From the NCBI GenBank assembly GCA_013823985.1, contig PNNB01000047.1, forward strand, positions 1 to 64,000: a DNA stretch of 64,000 bases. Direction: 5' to 3'. Shown here piece after piece: positions 8,607-17,826 of this stretch. Within the stretch, counting starts at the first letter, position 1. Every line of letters starts with the position of its first letter. A model generated the notes under the pieces. The model saw only the letters and a list, made by a program, of their open reading frames with translations. It made no database searches and was not told the DNA's origin. A program made the position numbers and the translations under genes. The DNA is from Sphingopyxis sp. (GTDB lineage: Bacteria; Pseudomonadota; Alphaproteobacteria; Sphingomonadales; Sphingomonadaceae).

Positions 8607-10178
8607 TCAGTGCATTGAAAGGGAGGTATTCTTTGGTAGCGGCTTCAAAAAGACGACCAACGGAACTGTCGCCAAGGTCAGGATGCCCATGGCCAGAAAA
8701 ACGTCGTTGTAGGTCATCACGAATGCCTCGCGCTGGATGGTGCGGCTGAGCATCGCCATGGCGCCATCCATTCCGCCGAAGTTTCGCGCGAGCCCATCGA
8801 GATGATTCTGAACCGAAACGCTATTTGCATTCAGGGACTCTTCCATGCGGCGGCTATGGTGCCAAATCCGCTGGTCCTGGAACGAAGCCAGCCCCGCCAA
8901 AGCAAAAGATCCACCAAGATTCCGGGCAGCATTGAAAATGCCCGAGGCATCGCCGGCATCGGCTTTCGCCACGGAGGCGACAGTAGCCTGGTTCAGGAAC
9001 ATCATTGACAGGATCATGCCTACCCCGCGAATGAGTTGGCCTTCGGTAAATACAGCGCCACCGGATTGAGCGGTGAGGCTGATGCTGACGAAACAGCTTA
9101 TCGCCATCAGCAGCATACCCACCCCGACGGCAATGCGGATGTGGATTCTGCGGATCATGAAGGGGAGGACAGGCATAAGCAGGAAGGCGGGAATACCCAT
9201 CCAGAAAATGACCAGCCCGGTCTGGAAAGCATTATAATCCGAGATTATCGCAAGGAATTGGGGAATGACGTAGGTCGAACCATACATGACCATTCCCAAC
9301 GCCAGGGCCATCACTGCAACGCTGCCAAACTGGCGATCGAGAAGGAGGCGGAGTTTCAGGACGGGCTTTGGGGCATTCATTTGCCCGTAGATCAACGAGC
9401 TGAAACCGATAACGGCAATAAGAGTCAGCCAGCGAATAAACGAAGATTCAAACCATTCTTCACGGTGACCTTCCTCCAGCAGCACAGTCAAAGCGCCCAA
9501 ACCCAATATAAGGCCGAGAATTCCCGCCCAATCGGCTTCGGTCAGATATTCCCAATTAGGCTCCTCGTGAGGCAATCCCACGAAGAGAAACAGCAGCAGC
9601 AGGCCGCAGACTGGCACATTGACAAAGAATGCATAATGCCAGCTCAAATTTTCGGTTAGCCAGCCACCGATCAACGGCCCCATGACGGGACCGAGAATCA
9701 CTGTCATGCCAAATAGCGCCATGCCGATTGGCTGTTGATGGGGTGGCAATCTTTTAGCCACAATGGTCATCGCGGTCGGAATAAGTGCACCGCCCATGAA
9801 ACCTTGGCCCGTACGTCCGATAATCATTGTCGTGAGGTCGGTCGCAACTCCGCAAAGAATCGAGAAGCCGGTGAACGCGGAGACTGCAATAATGAGCAGG
9901 TTTCGAAGACCAAAGAGTCGTTCAAGCCAAGCGCTAAGCGGAATTACTACGATTTCGGCGACGAGAAACGCGGTTGCAATCCAGGTGCCCTCCGTGCCGC
10001 TTGCCCCGATCTCGCCCTGAATCACCGGGAGAGCTGAATTGACGATCGAGATATCGAGTGTTGCCAGCATCGCGCCAAGTGCGCCCGCTGCCACCGCGAT
10101 CCATGCGGTGACATCGGCATTCTGCCGGTCCGTAGCGGGAGCACCAGAAGTGCTTTGCGATGCGAGCTCCGCTTTCAT
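8607..10178 (-). CDS. emrB: EmrB/QacA-type MFS drug exporter
   Basis: A 523-residue major-facilitator permease of the 14-helix DHA2 family, which expels hydrophobic compounds in exchange for protons. The N-terminal helix carries LATLDISIVNSALPVI, the family's motif D1 region, and GRTGQGFMGGALIPTAM is a typical later motif. The ATG overlaps the stop of the EmrA-like gene (ATGA), and the outer-membrane partner follows directly. EmrB describes the family; substrate range is not predictable. Control is probably by the divergent MarR protein. Confidence 0.92.
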   Translation of the reverse strand: MKAELASQSTSGAPATDRQNADVTAWIAVAAGALGAMLATLDISIVNSALPVIQGEIGASGTEGTWIATAFLVAEIVVIPLSAWLERLFGLRNLLIIAVSAFTGFSILCGVATDLTTMIIGRTGQGFMGGALIPTAMTIVAKRLPPHQQPIGMALFGMTVILGPVMGPLIGGWLTENLSWHYAFFVNVPVCGLLLLFLFVGLPHEEPNWEYLTEADWAGILGLILGLGALTVLLEEGHREEWFESSFIRWLTLIAVIGFSSLIYGQMNAPKPVLKLRLLLDRQFGSVAVMALALGMVMYGSTYVIPQFLAIISDYNAFQTGLVIFWMGIPAFLLMPVLPFMIRRIHIRIAVGVGMLLMAISCFVSISLTAQSGGAVFTEGQLIRGVGMILSMMFLNQATVASVAKADAGDASGIFNAARNLGGSFALAGLASFQDQRIWHHSRRMEESLNANSVSVQNHLDGLARNFGGMDGAMAMLSRTIQREAFVMTYNDVFLAMGILTLATVPLVVFLKPLPKNTSLSMH

Positions 10179-11302
10179 TTTGCGGCGCTCGAGATTTCTT
10201 TGAGCTCACCGGCAGCGTTTCGGGTGTCGACCGTTGCAACAACCGACATGCCCGGTACGAGCAAACGGCGCACTTTAGGAGAGGCCTCTATTGCGATGCG
10301 AACCGTTATCCGCTGGACAATTTTGGTGAAGTTGCCCGTGGCATTTTCGGGAGGGAGGACCGAAAATTCCGCTCCTGTTCCAGGCGAGATACTGTCCACT
10401 CGTCCGGCGATCTCGAAATCGGGAAGAGCATCGACCTCGAGTCTGACGGACTGGCCCGCGCGCATGAGGCCTACCTGCGTCTCCTTGAAATTAGCCGTCA
10501 CATAAATTTCTTTCACTGGAACCACGGTCATCAATCGCTGACCGGGCTGAACGAATTGGCCGACCCTTACCGAGAGATCGCCCACGCGGCCGCCCTTGCT
10601 CGCTCGCAGCAGGGTCGATGTGACATTAAGATCCGCAGCTTCCAGCTGTGCGCGCGCCGCATCAGACTGGGCCTGGGCCTGGCCGATCTGTTTGAAAAGG
10701 GTGCCTCGTCGACTGGTGGCTGCAGAGACTGCAGCCTGGGCCGAAACAAATTCGGCTCGCGCCTGCTGCGCCTGTGTCTCATACTGCTCAAGCTTTTCAC
10801 GCGGTTCCGCTCCGGTCGCGGCGAGGGGTCGATACCTGGCTACCTGCCCATTGGCGAGGTCGAGTGTCGCTCGCTTCGCTGCAAGTTGAGCCTGCGCCTG
10901 GCGGATTGCTGCGTCCTGTTCGGTTACCTGCGAGCGGATGGTGTCTGCCCCGGCAAGCGTTGCGGCGATCTGCGCACGTGCCTGTTGTGCCTGAGCGTCA
11001 TAGTCGCGCAGGTCCAGCTGCACGAGCGCCTCGCCACGATTTACCTGATCGTTCTCTGAGACGAGAACCTTGTCGACGTAGCCGGCGACTTTTGACGAGA
11101 CAACGACGCTGTCGGCAGCAACATAAGCGTTGTCAGTCGACTGCATATACTGCCCGTAGCTGACATACCTGAAATACCACCATCCACCTGCGATGAGGGC
11201 AGCGGCAACCGCTATGAAGATTACAATATGTAACTTGCGTTTGGATCGCAGGCTGGATGCAGGCGTGCTCTCTTGCTCCCGATCATTTGGATTATCGGTC
11301 AT
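10175..11302 (-). CDS. emrA: EmrA/HlyD-type periplasmic adaptor
   Basis: A 375-residue membrane-fusion protein linking the EmrB-like pump to the outer-membrane channel. A charged cytoplasmic start precedes one membrane helix (VIFIAVAAALIAGGWWYF). Then come STDNAYVAADSVVVSSKVAG, the typical biotinyl-lipoyl half, a long Ala/Gln-rich hairpin, and a beta-barrel domain with VPVKEIYVTANFKETQV. The reading frame extends 21 codons further upstream, but the ATG at 11302 has AGAGG at the right distance. It is the first gene of the efflux operon, divergent from the MarR gene. Confidence 0.92.
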   Translation of the reverse strand: MTDNPNDREQESTPASSLRSKRKLHIVIFIAVAAALIAGGWWYFRYVSYGQYMQSTDNAYVAADSVVVSSKVAGYVDKVLVSENDQVNRGEALVQLDLRDYDAQAQQARAQIAATLAGADTIRSQVTEQDAAIRQAQAQLAAKRATLDLANGQVARYRPLAATGAEPREKLEQYETQAQQARAEFVSAQAAVSAATSRRGTLFKQIGQAQAQSDAARAQLEAADLNVTSTLLRASKGGRVGDLSVRVGQFVQPGQRLMTVVPVKEIYVTANFKETQVGLMRAGQSVRLEVDALPDFEIAGRVDSISPGTGAEFSVLPPENATGNFTKIVQRITVRIAIEASPKVRRLLVPGMSVVATVDTRNAAGELKEISSAAK

Positions 11303-11428
11303 CTGCCTCTTTCGAATTATTTTGGTTATGTATGATACTGCCTCATGACGTAGACACTCCCACACGTATAGTAAAATTGTTTAGTACTTTGAGTTTGGGC
11401 AATCTGACGAAACCCTTTAAACAGCGGT

Positions 11429-11920
11429 ATGAACTCGAAACTCGACCCTATGCCGCGACCGATGCCAAGAGAAAGCGCGCTTACTGACGACGACCGTATA
11501 CTTTACTTGATGGACGACATCAGTCGTGGGGCAAGACGAGCTTATGATGCACGGATCGGCAAAATAGGTCTCAATCAGACGCAATGGCGAATAATCGGAC
11601 AACTTCTTCGTGAACCGTTGTTGATGCAGTCTGAAATTGCAAAGCGACTCGAACTGGAATCTGCAACTATCGGCCAAGCGGTCGCCGGACTTTGTGCGAA
11701 AGGATTGATGGAAAGGCAAAGAGCCACCACAGACCGTCGGGCATGGCAACTCATCCTAACCGAGCAAATCGATAAGCTTCTGCCGGAACTGAGAGAATCT
11801 GCTGATAGGCTGCATGATCTCTTATGGCGAAATACGACGCTTGAAGAAAAACGTACATTGAGGGAAATTCTTGTTCGGGCATCATTGAACCTTGATCAGG
11901 GCCGGATCGATTCGGGATAA
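11429..11920 (+). CDS. MarR-family transcriptional regulator
   Basis: A 163-residue winged-helix regulator. The central part (LLMQSEIAKRLELESATIGQ to AKGLMERQRATTDRRAW) is the MarR DNA-binding unit with the DxR wing. It is divergent from the emrA-emrB-nodT operon with about 126 bases between the starts, so it most likely represses that operon and itself until a phenolic or hydrophobic ligand binds. An in-frame ATG seven codons downstream is an alternative start. I see no clean palindrome in the spacer. Confidence 0.88.
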   Translation: MNSKLDPMPRPMPRESALTDDDRILYLMDDISRGARRAYDARIGKIGLNQTQWRIIGQLLREPLLMQSEIAKRLELESATIGQAVAGLCAKGLMERQRATTDRRAWQLILTEQIDKLLPELRESADRLHDLLWRNTTLEEKRTLREILVRASLNLDQGRIDSG

Positions 11921-12535
11921 GAAAAATCTCTGCGTCCAGTAAAAAATTTGACATCGCACGCGCCGTCGAGACGTGGCAGATTCTTGTCCGTCGTGCAGTG
12001 AAAACTTTAAAGGGCATGCTCTGGGGTAATAGTGCATCCAAAAAGCTCCATTGATCCCGATGTACCTCATCTGGAAGACGTTTGTAGTAATCGCCCGTAG
12101 GTATTGGTCCAATCAAAATTAAGATAGGGAAGCTACTGGGTACAGATAGCCAACTGGGTGGAGACGCCATTCCAATAATCGACGCACCCGAACCCAGCAG
12201 CGATATGGTGCGTGAATAGCCACAGGTCTTTGCAACAGCGCTCGGAAGCGTTTTTCCCAATAGGTGAAGCCCCTACAATCAGTCATTTAGCCTAAAGTCT
12301 TCCGCCTTGCATTTCGTCTGCACAGCAGTGCCTTTAGGTCGCATCAATATTCAGACCGTTTAGAATCGGCGGCGATAACGACAAACAGCTTCAGGCGCCG
12401 ATGATTGAAGCCGTTTGGAGAGGCATTTAGCGCATGGTGGCTTTTGCAACCAAAATAAAAAATTGAACGCCAGCACGTATAGCCTAATGAGAAATTTGAC
12501 CGATTAAAACGATGTCAGATGTCGCTAAAACCTAT
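11921..12535. other. Gene-free spacer between the two efflux loci
   Basis: About 615 bases between the MarR gene and the end of the ABC exporter operon. It is AT-richer than its surroundings. Open frames are broken or run antisense into the MarR gene and resemble no known protein. I see no terminator hairpin, tRNA or IS end. Confidence 0.5.
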
Positions 12536-13921
12536 TTATCCGCCAAAGCTTCGATAAACTTCAATTTGCGACCTTTTGGCGGAGGCTGCTGTCTCCACAA
12601 CCGCTTGCCGTGCTGCATTCAGCTGGCGCTGCGCATCGATCACGCCTAGAAAATCGCTAAGCCCCATGCGGTATCGAGCAGTCGATAGCGCGACCGAGTC
12701 CCGCTCAATCCCTAGTTGCGTTTCAAGCGCGGCAAGTCGGTTGCGATTGGCTTGCAAGCTGCCAAGTGCACTTTCGGCTTCACCGATTCCGGTAAACACT
12801 GCACGCCGGTACAAGGCAAAGGCCTCTTTCGCATCAGCTTGGCGCGCGTCGATTTGTGCCTCTACCCGGCCAAAATCGAGCAATGGAGCGGCAACCGAGC
12901 CTCCGAGCGACGCCGTCAGCGAGTCTGCGTTGAAAAGGTCGCCCAATGCCAATGCTGCAAGCCCAAGCGCGGCGTTGATACTGATCTGCGGAAACCGTGC
13001 AGCAGCGACTGCAGCAATTTCAGAGTTCGCTGCACCAAGCCGATATTCTGCAGCAACGATGTCGGGACGCTGGCGCAGAAGTGCCGATGGCAAGCCAACC
13101 GCAGGTAACCCCGCCAGATCATCGCTCGCGGGGAATTCGAACGCTGCTGCCACCGAAGCGCCATCGCGCGCGGTCAGCGTCACAAGCCGGCCAAGAGCCG
13201 CAGCAAGCTCTGCTTCGGCAGGGCCGCGTTGCGACCGGGCAGCAGCTTCAAGGCTTTGAGCGCGCACCAGATCCAAACCGGGCGCTATTCCAGCGCGAGC
13301 CCGGGTATCGGTGAGCTTCACCAATGACGCAGCATCGGCCAGGTCATCCTCGACAATCCTCAACTTGGCTTGCGCGGTACGATAATCCACTACAGCGCGG
13401 GCAATATCGGTGACCAGCGCGAGCCGAACCGCACGTGCATCGGCATCGGCGGCATCCAGCCGAAGGCTAGCCGCCCGTTGCGAAGCGCGTAGACGGCCAA
13501 AAAGATCGAGGTCCCAGGAAGCATTGATCCCGGTCGAAAAATTGCTGTTGGTTGGATCGATCGTGAACCCCGGCGGCAAATTGGTTACTGCATTCTCGCT
13601 GCTGCGTGCGTAGCTCGCATTACCCTCAACGCCAATATTCGGTGCCCGGGCTGTACCCGCGGCACGCAAAGCCGCACGCGCCGCATCGACGCGCGCGAGC
13701 GCAACTTGCAGGTCAGGCGCTTGCGTTTCGACCGCCGTTAGCAAGCTCTGGAATGCTGGGTCTTCATTGGGCAAAAGCACGGCAAGCGTCGCACGCGATT
13801 CTACTGGCGGTGCATAGACAAACGTCGACGGTACCGTAACCGAAGACGCCGAAGGCCCCTCGCCCACCGACGCGCACCCCGCCAGCACGGCCACCGCCAA
13901 AAGCGCAAAGGAACGTCTCAT
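12536..13921 (-). CDS. NodT-family outer-membrane efflux lipoprotein (second)
   Basis: A 461-residue TolC-like outer-membrane factor with a lipoprotein signal (VLAGC, Cys16). It has the two-fold repeat of long helices; the second half contains the family-typical PDIVAAEYRLGAANSEIAAV. It closes the ABC exporter operon: its ATG overlaps the stop of the adaptor gene. It is a distant paralogue of the outer-membrane protein at 7142-8599. An outer-membrane factor encoded with a DevBCA-like exporter suggests a dedicated export route to the cell surface or medium. Confidence 0.92.
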   Translation of the reverse strand: MRRSFALLAVAVLAGCASVGEGPSASSVTVPSTFVYAPPVESRATLAVLLPNEDPAFQSLLTAVETQAPDLQVALARVDAARAALRAAGTARAPNIGVEGNASYARSSENAVTNLPPGFTIDPTNSNFSTGINASWDLDLFGRLRASQRAASLRLDAADADARAVRLALVTDIARAVVDYRTAQAKLRIVEDDLADAASLVKLTDTRARAGIAPGLDLVRAQSLEAAARSQRGPAEAELAAALGRLVTLTARDGASVAAAFEFPASDDLAGLPAVGLPSALLRQRPDIVAAEYRLGAANSEIAAVAAARFPQISINAALGLAALALGDLFNADSLTASLGGSVAAPLLDFGRVEAQIDARQADAKEAFALYRRAVFTGIGEAESALGSLQANRNRLAALETQLGIERDSVALSTARYRMGLSDFLGVIDAQRQLNAARQAVVETAASAKRSQIEVYRSFGG

Positions 13922-14880
13922 TGCTTGGCCTTTGCAGGAACAAATCCGTCAACCTGCTGCCCGACAAAGAACTGGCTACCCTCTTGCGGCAAAGCGAAGA
14001 TCAACTGCAATACACGAACATCAACGCGCTCGGTCGCGCTATTGGTCAAGGACCGCTTTGGAACGATCAGTGGCTCTACGCGTACAAACACGGCCTTCAC
14101 TTGCCTTTTGGCATCGCCGCGTGCGCTGATCACCGCTGGCTGGCCTATCGCGATTTTCTCGAGCTGGTTTTCGTCAATATCGAGCCGGACATGAAGTGGC
14201 TTGGTCGCGCCAAGCTTCATCAGCACCGACGCCGTGCCTTGCGTCCCTGCATATTCGCCAGCGCGGGTATCCACCTGCAACACTTCCATAGCGGAGGGCG
14301 CGCGCACGATATGACGGTCCAGTTCTACGCGGGCTTGCACGACCTGTGCTTCGGCTTGCCGCGCTTGAGCTTGCGCCACCGCCAGTTGCGCCTGCGCATC
14401 TGCCACCGCATCGCGCCGCGTGATCACTTCCTGCTGTGATACCGCGCGCGTGTCGTCAACATTTTGGTATAGCGCATATTGGTTTTGCGCGACCCGCAAC
14501 GAGGTTTGCGCCGCATTTATGCTTTGCCGCGCTGTGGCGGCACGTGCGACAGCTTCGCTGACCGCTGCGCGCGCATTGCGGCTGTCGATTTCTAGCAAAG
14601 CCTGACCTGCCAAAACCTGATCACCGGGAGCCACAAACACTTTGGCAATTACGCCGGGGACATGCGCCGCGATATCGACCACTTCACTTGATGGCTCCGT
14701 GACACCCGTGCCCACAATACTACCTGTCTGGCGCTGCGATTGCGGCGTTCGCGCCGGAGTCTCCTTAGGATTACTGAGCGACGTGTCGGGCTGTGACGTC
14801 ATCAGATAGACAATCGAGCCAATAATGCCGATGACGGCGATAATCGGTAGAATGATACGGGAGAAGCTGGGGCGTTTCAT
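13918..14880 (-). CDS. HlyD/DevB-like periplasmic adaptor of ABC exporter
   Basis: A 320-residue membrane-fusion protein with one N-terminal membrane helix (IILPIIAVIGIIGSIVYLM). The lipoyl-like region reads DIAAHVPGVIAKVFVAPGDQV, followed by an Ala/Gln-rich coiled coil (about residues 110-185) and a beta-barrel region. It overlaps its neighbours by four bases on both sides. It joins the inner-membrane permease to the NodT-like channel. Compared with MacA it is short, closer in length and order to DevB-type adaptors. Confidence 0.88.
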   Translation of the reverse strand: MKRPSFSRIILPIIAVIGIIGSIVYLMTSQPDTSLSNPKETPARTPQSQRQTGSIVGTGVTEPSSEVVDIAAHVPGVIAKVFVAPGDQVLAGQALLEIDSRNARAAVSEAVARAATARQSINAAQTSLRVAQNQYALYQNVDDTRAVSQQEVITRRDAVADAQAQLAVAQAQARQAEAQVVQARVELDRHIVRAPSAMEVLQVDTRAGEYAGTQGTASVLMKLGATKPLHVRLDIDENQLEKIAIGQPAVISARGDAKRQVKAVFVRVEPLIVPKRSLTNSATERVDVRVLQLIFALPQEGSQFFVGQQVDGFVPAKAKQ

Positions 14881-15596
14881 TGGGCGTCCTCTTGCATGAG
14901 TATGGCCTTGTCGCGGCCGTCATGAGTAATGCGTCCGTCCTCCATCGCGAGAATACGGTCAGCGAGATCGAAAATCCGGTTGTCGTGAGTGACGATGATG
15001 ACAGCGCGATCTTCGGACAAAGCAACTTCGCGCAACAAGTCCATCACCCGCCGCCCCGACTTCGCGTCAAGTGCAGCGGTTGGCTCATCGCAGACAATCA
15101 AGCGCGGCTCGTGCACTAAAGCACGTGCAATCGCGACACGTTGCTGCTGGCCACCGGACAGCTGTCGCGGAAATTTGTCGGCCTGATTGGCGATGTTGAG
15201 CTTTTCGAGCAGCACTCTGCCGCGCTCGACCGCCTCATCGCGTTTCATGCCATCTGCGATCAGCGGGATGGCTGCATTCTCAGCCGCGGTCAGCGTCGGG
15301 ATCAGATTATACTGCTGAAATATGAAACCGATATTGGCGAGCCGGAACATGACCAGTTCATTGTCGGAAAGGTCGTAAATTTCGGTATCGAACACCTGCA
15401 CCCGGCCTTCGGTCGGATATAATATGCCGGCGATGATCGAGATCAGCGTGGTCTTTCCCGAACCGGACTCGCCGACGAGATATGTCAACTCGCCTGCATT
15501 CACATCGACATTGATGTCATGAAGCACGCGGATGTTATCGTCGCCGACAGGGAAGTCTTTGGCCACACCATGGACGGAAATTGCAAATCTGCTCAT
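14877..15596 (-). CDS. ABC transporter ATPase (LolD/MacB/DevA-type)
   Basis: A 239-residue ATP-binding subunit. Walker [10 protein letters not shown] is at 42-50, the signature LSGGQ at 146-150, and Walker B LIVCDE at 166-171, followed by the D-loop ALD and switch His in VTHD. The sequence is of the lipoprotein/peptide-export class whose partner is an FtsX-like permease, here the overlapping upstream gene. It powers export through mechanotransmission rather than a classic transmembrane channel, as known for MacB relatives. Confidence 0.93.
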   Translation of the reverse strand: MSRFAISVHGVAKDFPVGDDNIRVLHDINVDVNAGELTYLVGESGSGKTTLISIIAGILYPTEGRVQVFDTEIYDLSDNELVMFRLANIGFIFQQYNLIPTLTAAENAAIPLIADGMKRDEAVERGRVLLEKLNIANQADKFPRQLSGGQQQRVAIARALVHEPRLIVCDEPTAALDAKSGRRVMDLLREVALSEDRAVIIVTHDNRIFDLADRILAMEDGRITHDGRDKAILMQEDAQ

Positions 15597-16759
15597 CTGA
15601 ACACCGATGCCGGATCGGTTTTCAGGACAGAGCGAATGGCGATAAATCCGGTTAGCGCAATGATCGCCAACACCAAAGCCGCAGTAATCAGCGGGATTTG
15701 ATTTGGCATGTAGAAACCTTTGAAATCGTCGCTACCTGCGGCGCCACCGCCTATAAATCCCGCCGCCATGGTCAATCCCAAACCATAGCCAATCAATGCC
15801 ACCAACCCGGATTGCGCGGCAACCATGACCATGATCTTGCGATTGGTCACGCCAATCGCCTTCAACGCACCGAACTGTTTGATGTTGTCGCGGATAAAAA
15901 GGCTGAAGGTCAGGCCGACAATCGCCACGCCGACAATCACGCCCAGGACAACGGTGATGCCGAAGTTAATCGGGATGCCGGTATTCTCGATGATGAAATC
16001 GATACCGTCGCGGGTGAATTGCTGCGTAGTCCGTGCCTTGAGCCCGGTCTGCTCGGTTATGCGACCGGCAAGCGTCTCTGGCGATACATTTGCATCGCTG
16101 CGCACGAGCACGAACGACAACCGGTTGCGGGTCCCCGGCACAAAATTGAGCGCATTCGAGTAACGCGTGTACAGCGTCACCTGGGCGGTGAAGGTCGGTG
16201 TGCTGTCGACTATGCCCTTGATGATCGCCCGCTGGTCGTTCAGCTCAAGTTGCGACCCGATGACTGTTTGTCCTGGCGCAAACAATTTGCGCGACCCGAC
16301 ATCGTCGATAAATACCGCATCCGGGTCCATCAAGCGCGCAGGGTCGCCCTCAAACATTCTGCGCGGAATGCCGACCAGCGAACTGTCGTCTACGCCGATG
16401 ACGGTAACGCCCTCAAGATCACCCTCGGGCGTGCGGATCGACGCGTTGCTGCGAAGCAACGGCGACGCAAACGCTACGCCAGATACGCTGCGCACACGGT
16501 CGAGCGCCGTGATCGGCATGGGATAAATCACATCGGCGGTGCGGGTTGCCGGGTCCATTACCCAGACATTTGCGGTAGACACCTCCTGCACTGCAACACC
16601 GCCGCGCATGAGCAAGTTCACGAAAATGGTCAGCTGCTGCGTGATCAAAAGCGTCGAAAACGCGACGCCGAAGACAAGGCCGATGAATTTGACCCTGTCC
16701 CCTGTCAGCATCCGGATTGCGACCCAGTTCACCTCTTGCTTATCCTTTTGATTTGCCAT
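15593..16759 (-). CDS. FtsX/DevC-like ABC permease
   Basis: A 388-residue permease with one N-terminal membrane helix (about 25-45), a large periplasmic domain (about 50-265) and three C-terminal helices (about 268-290, 315-340, 355-378), the MacB/FtsX layout. The last part contains FGALKAIGVTNRKI, a typical coupling region. Separate ATPase and permease genes plus adaptor resemble the cyanobacterial DevBCA glycolipid exporter rather than fused MacB. First gene of a four-gene operon (permease, ATPase, adaptor, outer-membrane factor), all overlapping by four bases. What it exports is unknown. Confidence 0.88.
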   Translation of the reverse strand: MANQKDKQEVNWVAIRMLTGDRVKFIGLVFGVAFSTLLITQQLTIFVNLLMRGGVAVQEVSTANVWVMDPATRTADVIYPMPITALDRVRSVSGVAFASPLLRSNASIRTPEGDLEGVTVIGVDDSSLVGIPRRMFEGDPARLMDPDAVFIDDVGSRKLFAPGQTVIGSQLELNDQRAIIKGIVDSTPTFTAQVTLYTRYSNALNFVPGTRNRLSFVLVRSDANVSPETLAGRITEQTGLKARTTQQFTRDGIDFIIENTGIPINFGITVVLGVIVGVAIVGLTFSLFIRDNIKQFGALKAIGVTNRKIMVMVAAQSGLVALIGYGLGLTMAAGFIGGGAAGSDDFKGFYMPNQIPLITAALVLAIIALTGFIAIRSVLKTDPASVFR

Positions 16760-16800
16760 TTGAGTCGGCTTGTGTTCATTTTGCCGTGCCTAGATAGTGA

Positions 16801-16828
16801 ACGTAAGCGTTTAATTAAACGCTACCGT
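16801..16828. promoter_or_regulatory. 28-bp palindromic operator between TetR gene and ABC exporter
   Basis: A perfect 18-bp palindrome, AGCGTTTAATTAAACGCT, lies at 16806-16823. Flanking triplets ACG (16801-16803) and CGT (16826-16828) also pair, making a 28-bp near-perfect dyad. It sits in the 92-bp divergent spacer, 42 bases before the permease start and 24 before the TetR start, as expected for an operator controlling both directions. Confidence 0.7.
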
Positions 16829-16851
16829 CCAATAAGTGAATCGGAGTAGAA

Positions 16852-17478
16852 ATGAATACGGGTAAAAGGCTAGCCCACCGGCCGGTCGATCAGGCGAAGC
16901 AGGATGCCATCCTTGCCTCGGCGCGGGATGAATTTTTCGAATATGGATTTGAATCGGCGTCGATCGAACGGATCGCTGCGGCTGCCAACGTGTCCAAAGT
17001 GACAATTTACAACCATTTCCAGAACAAGGAAAATCTGTTCTCCGCAATGGTCGGCAGCGAATGCCGCATCATGAGAGGGAATTTACCGGAAATGTCGGAC
17101 GAGGAAATGCCGCTCCGCACCGAACTCGTGAATTTCGCGCAGGCGATGATGGAGTTTTTGAGCAGCCCCGATATAATCCGCTTTGACCGACGCATGGCAG
17201 CCGAGGTCGAACGCCATCCTGAATTGGGCGAACTATTCCTCAATGCCGGCCCACGATTGATGCAAAAAATGCTCATCGAAATGCTTGCATGCGAGATGGA
17301 GAAGGGAAAGCTAGCCAAGGCCAATCCACAAGAGGCTGCTGCACATCTATTTGGCAGTGTTAAAGGCTTTGCCGACGTCGAGTGGCGGTTCTCCGACCCT
17401 AAAAAAGCTGCTGCTTCAGTGACCACAGCTTCTTTAGAGGCCGCGATTGATCGATTTTTGTTAGCTTATTCGACGTAG
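16852..17478 (+). CDS. TetR-family regulator of the ABC exporter
   Basis: A 208-residue TetR/AcrR protein. The N-terminal helix-turn-helix (IERIAAAANVSKVTIYNHF, about residues 43-61) is canonical, and the C-terminal half is the variable ligand and dimer domain. The ATG follows CGGAGTAGAA. It is divergent from the exporter operon and separated from it by the 28-bp palindrome, so it is the obvious local repressor. The inducer may be the exported compound. Confidence 0.9.
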   Translation: MNTGKRLAHRPVDQAKQDAILASARDEFFEYGFESASIERIAAAANVSKVTIYNHFQNKENLFSAMVGSECRIMRGNLPEMSDEEMPLRTELVNFAQAMMEFLSSPDIIRFDRRMAAEVERHPELGELFLNAGPRLMQKMLIEMLACEMEKGKLAKANPQEAAAHLFGSVKGFADVEWRFSDPKKAAASVTTASLEAAIDRFLLAYST

Positions 17479-17826
17479 AGCTTATGCTTTAGCTCGTGGA
17501 TAGATTTTAACGCTTAGTGCTCCATTTTTACAGCGGCCTATCATATTGTTTATGAATTCGCCGGAAAGTCGTTCTGAAGCTTCAGTCCAGTCCGCCAATC
17601 GTCCGACTGAAGGGTGGCGACAATCAGACAACATTCGTTCCCACATTTTGCACTGGATTTTGGAGAATGCGTGCGGAAGCTGCCGGACATAATCCGGATA
17701 AAATACCGTTCAGTGTTAAACACTTAATATAAGAATTTGAACATATGCGGAAGCATAAAAACCGTTACCTTGCCTCTTTACCGGGGAACCAGTTTTCACT
17801 CAGATTTATGGTATTTTTCCAGATCG
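17479..17826. other. Spacer between TetR and protease genes
   Basis: About 350 bases between converging genes. It holds a perfect 12-bp palindrome CTGAAGCTTCAG (17574-17585), whose right half pairs again with GACTGAAG at 17605-17612 (stem CTTCAGTC, 17-base loop). This may act as a termination or RNA-end structure; no T-run follows. No gene seen. Confidence 0.45.

Noticed and set aside
11303..11428. TAGTA direct repeats and half-matching dyad as MarR operator
   Set aside because: Matches are imperfect and short; no clear palindrome in the divergent spacer, so no site is claimed.
11751..12260. Leftward frame spanning the end of the MarR gene and the spacer
   Set aside because: It runs antisense through the MarR coding region and has no recognisable domain or start signal.
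15698..16849. Long rightward open frame opposite the ABC permease gene
   Set aside because: The reverse strand encodes an unmistakable FtsX-like permease with membrane helices; the opposite frame is a composition shadow rich in Arg and His.
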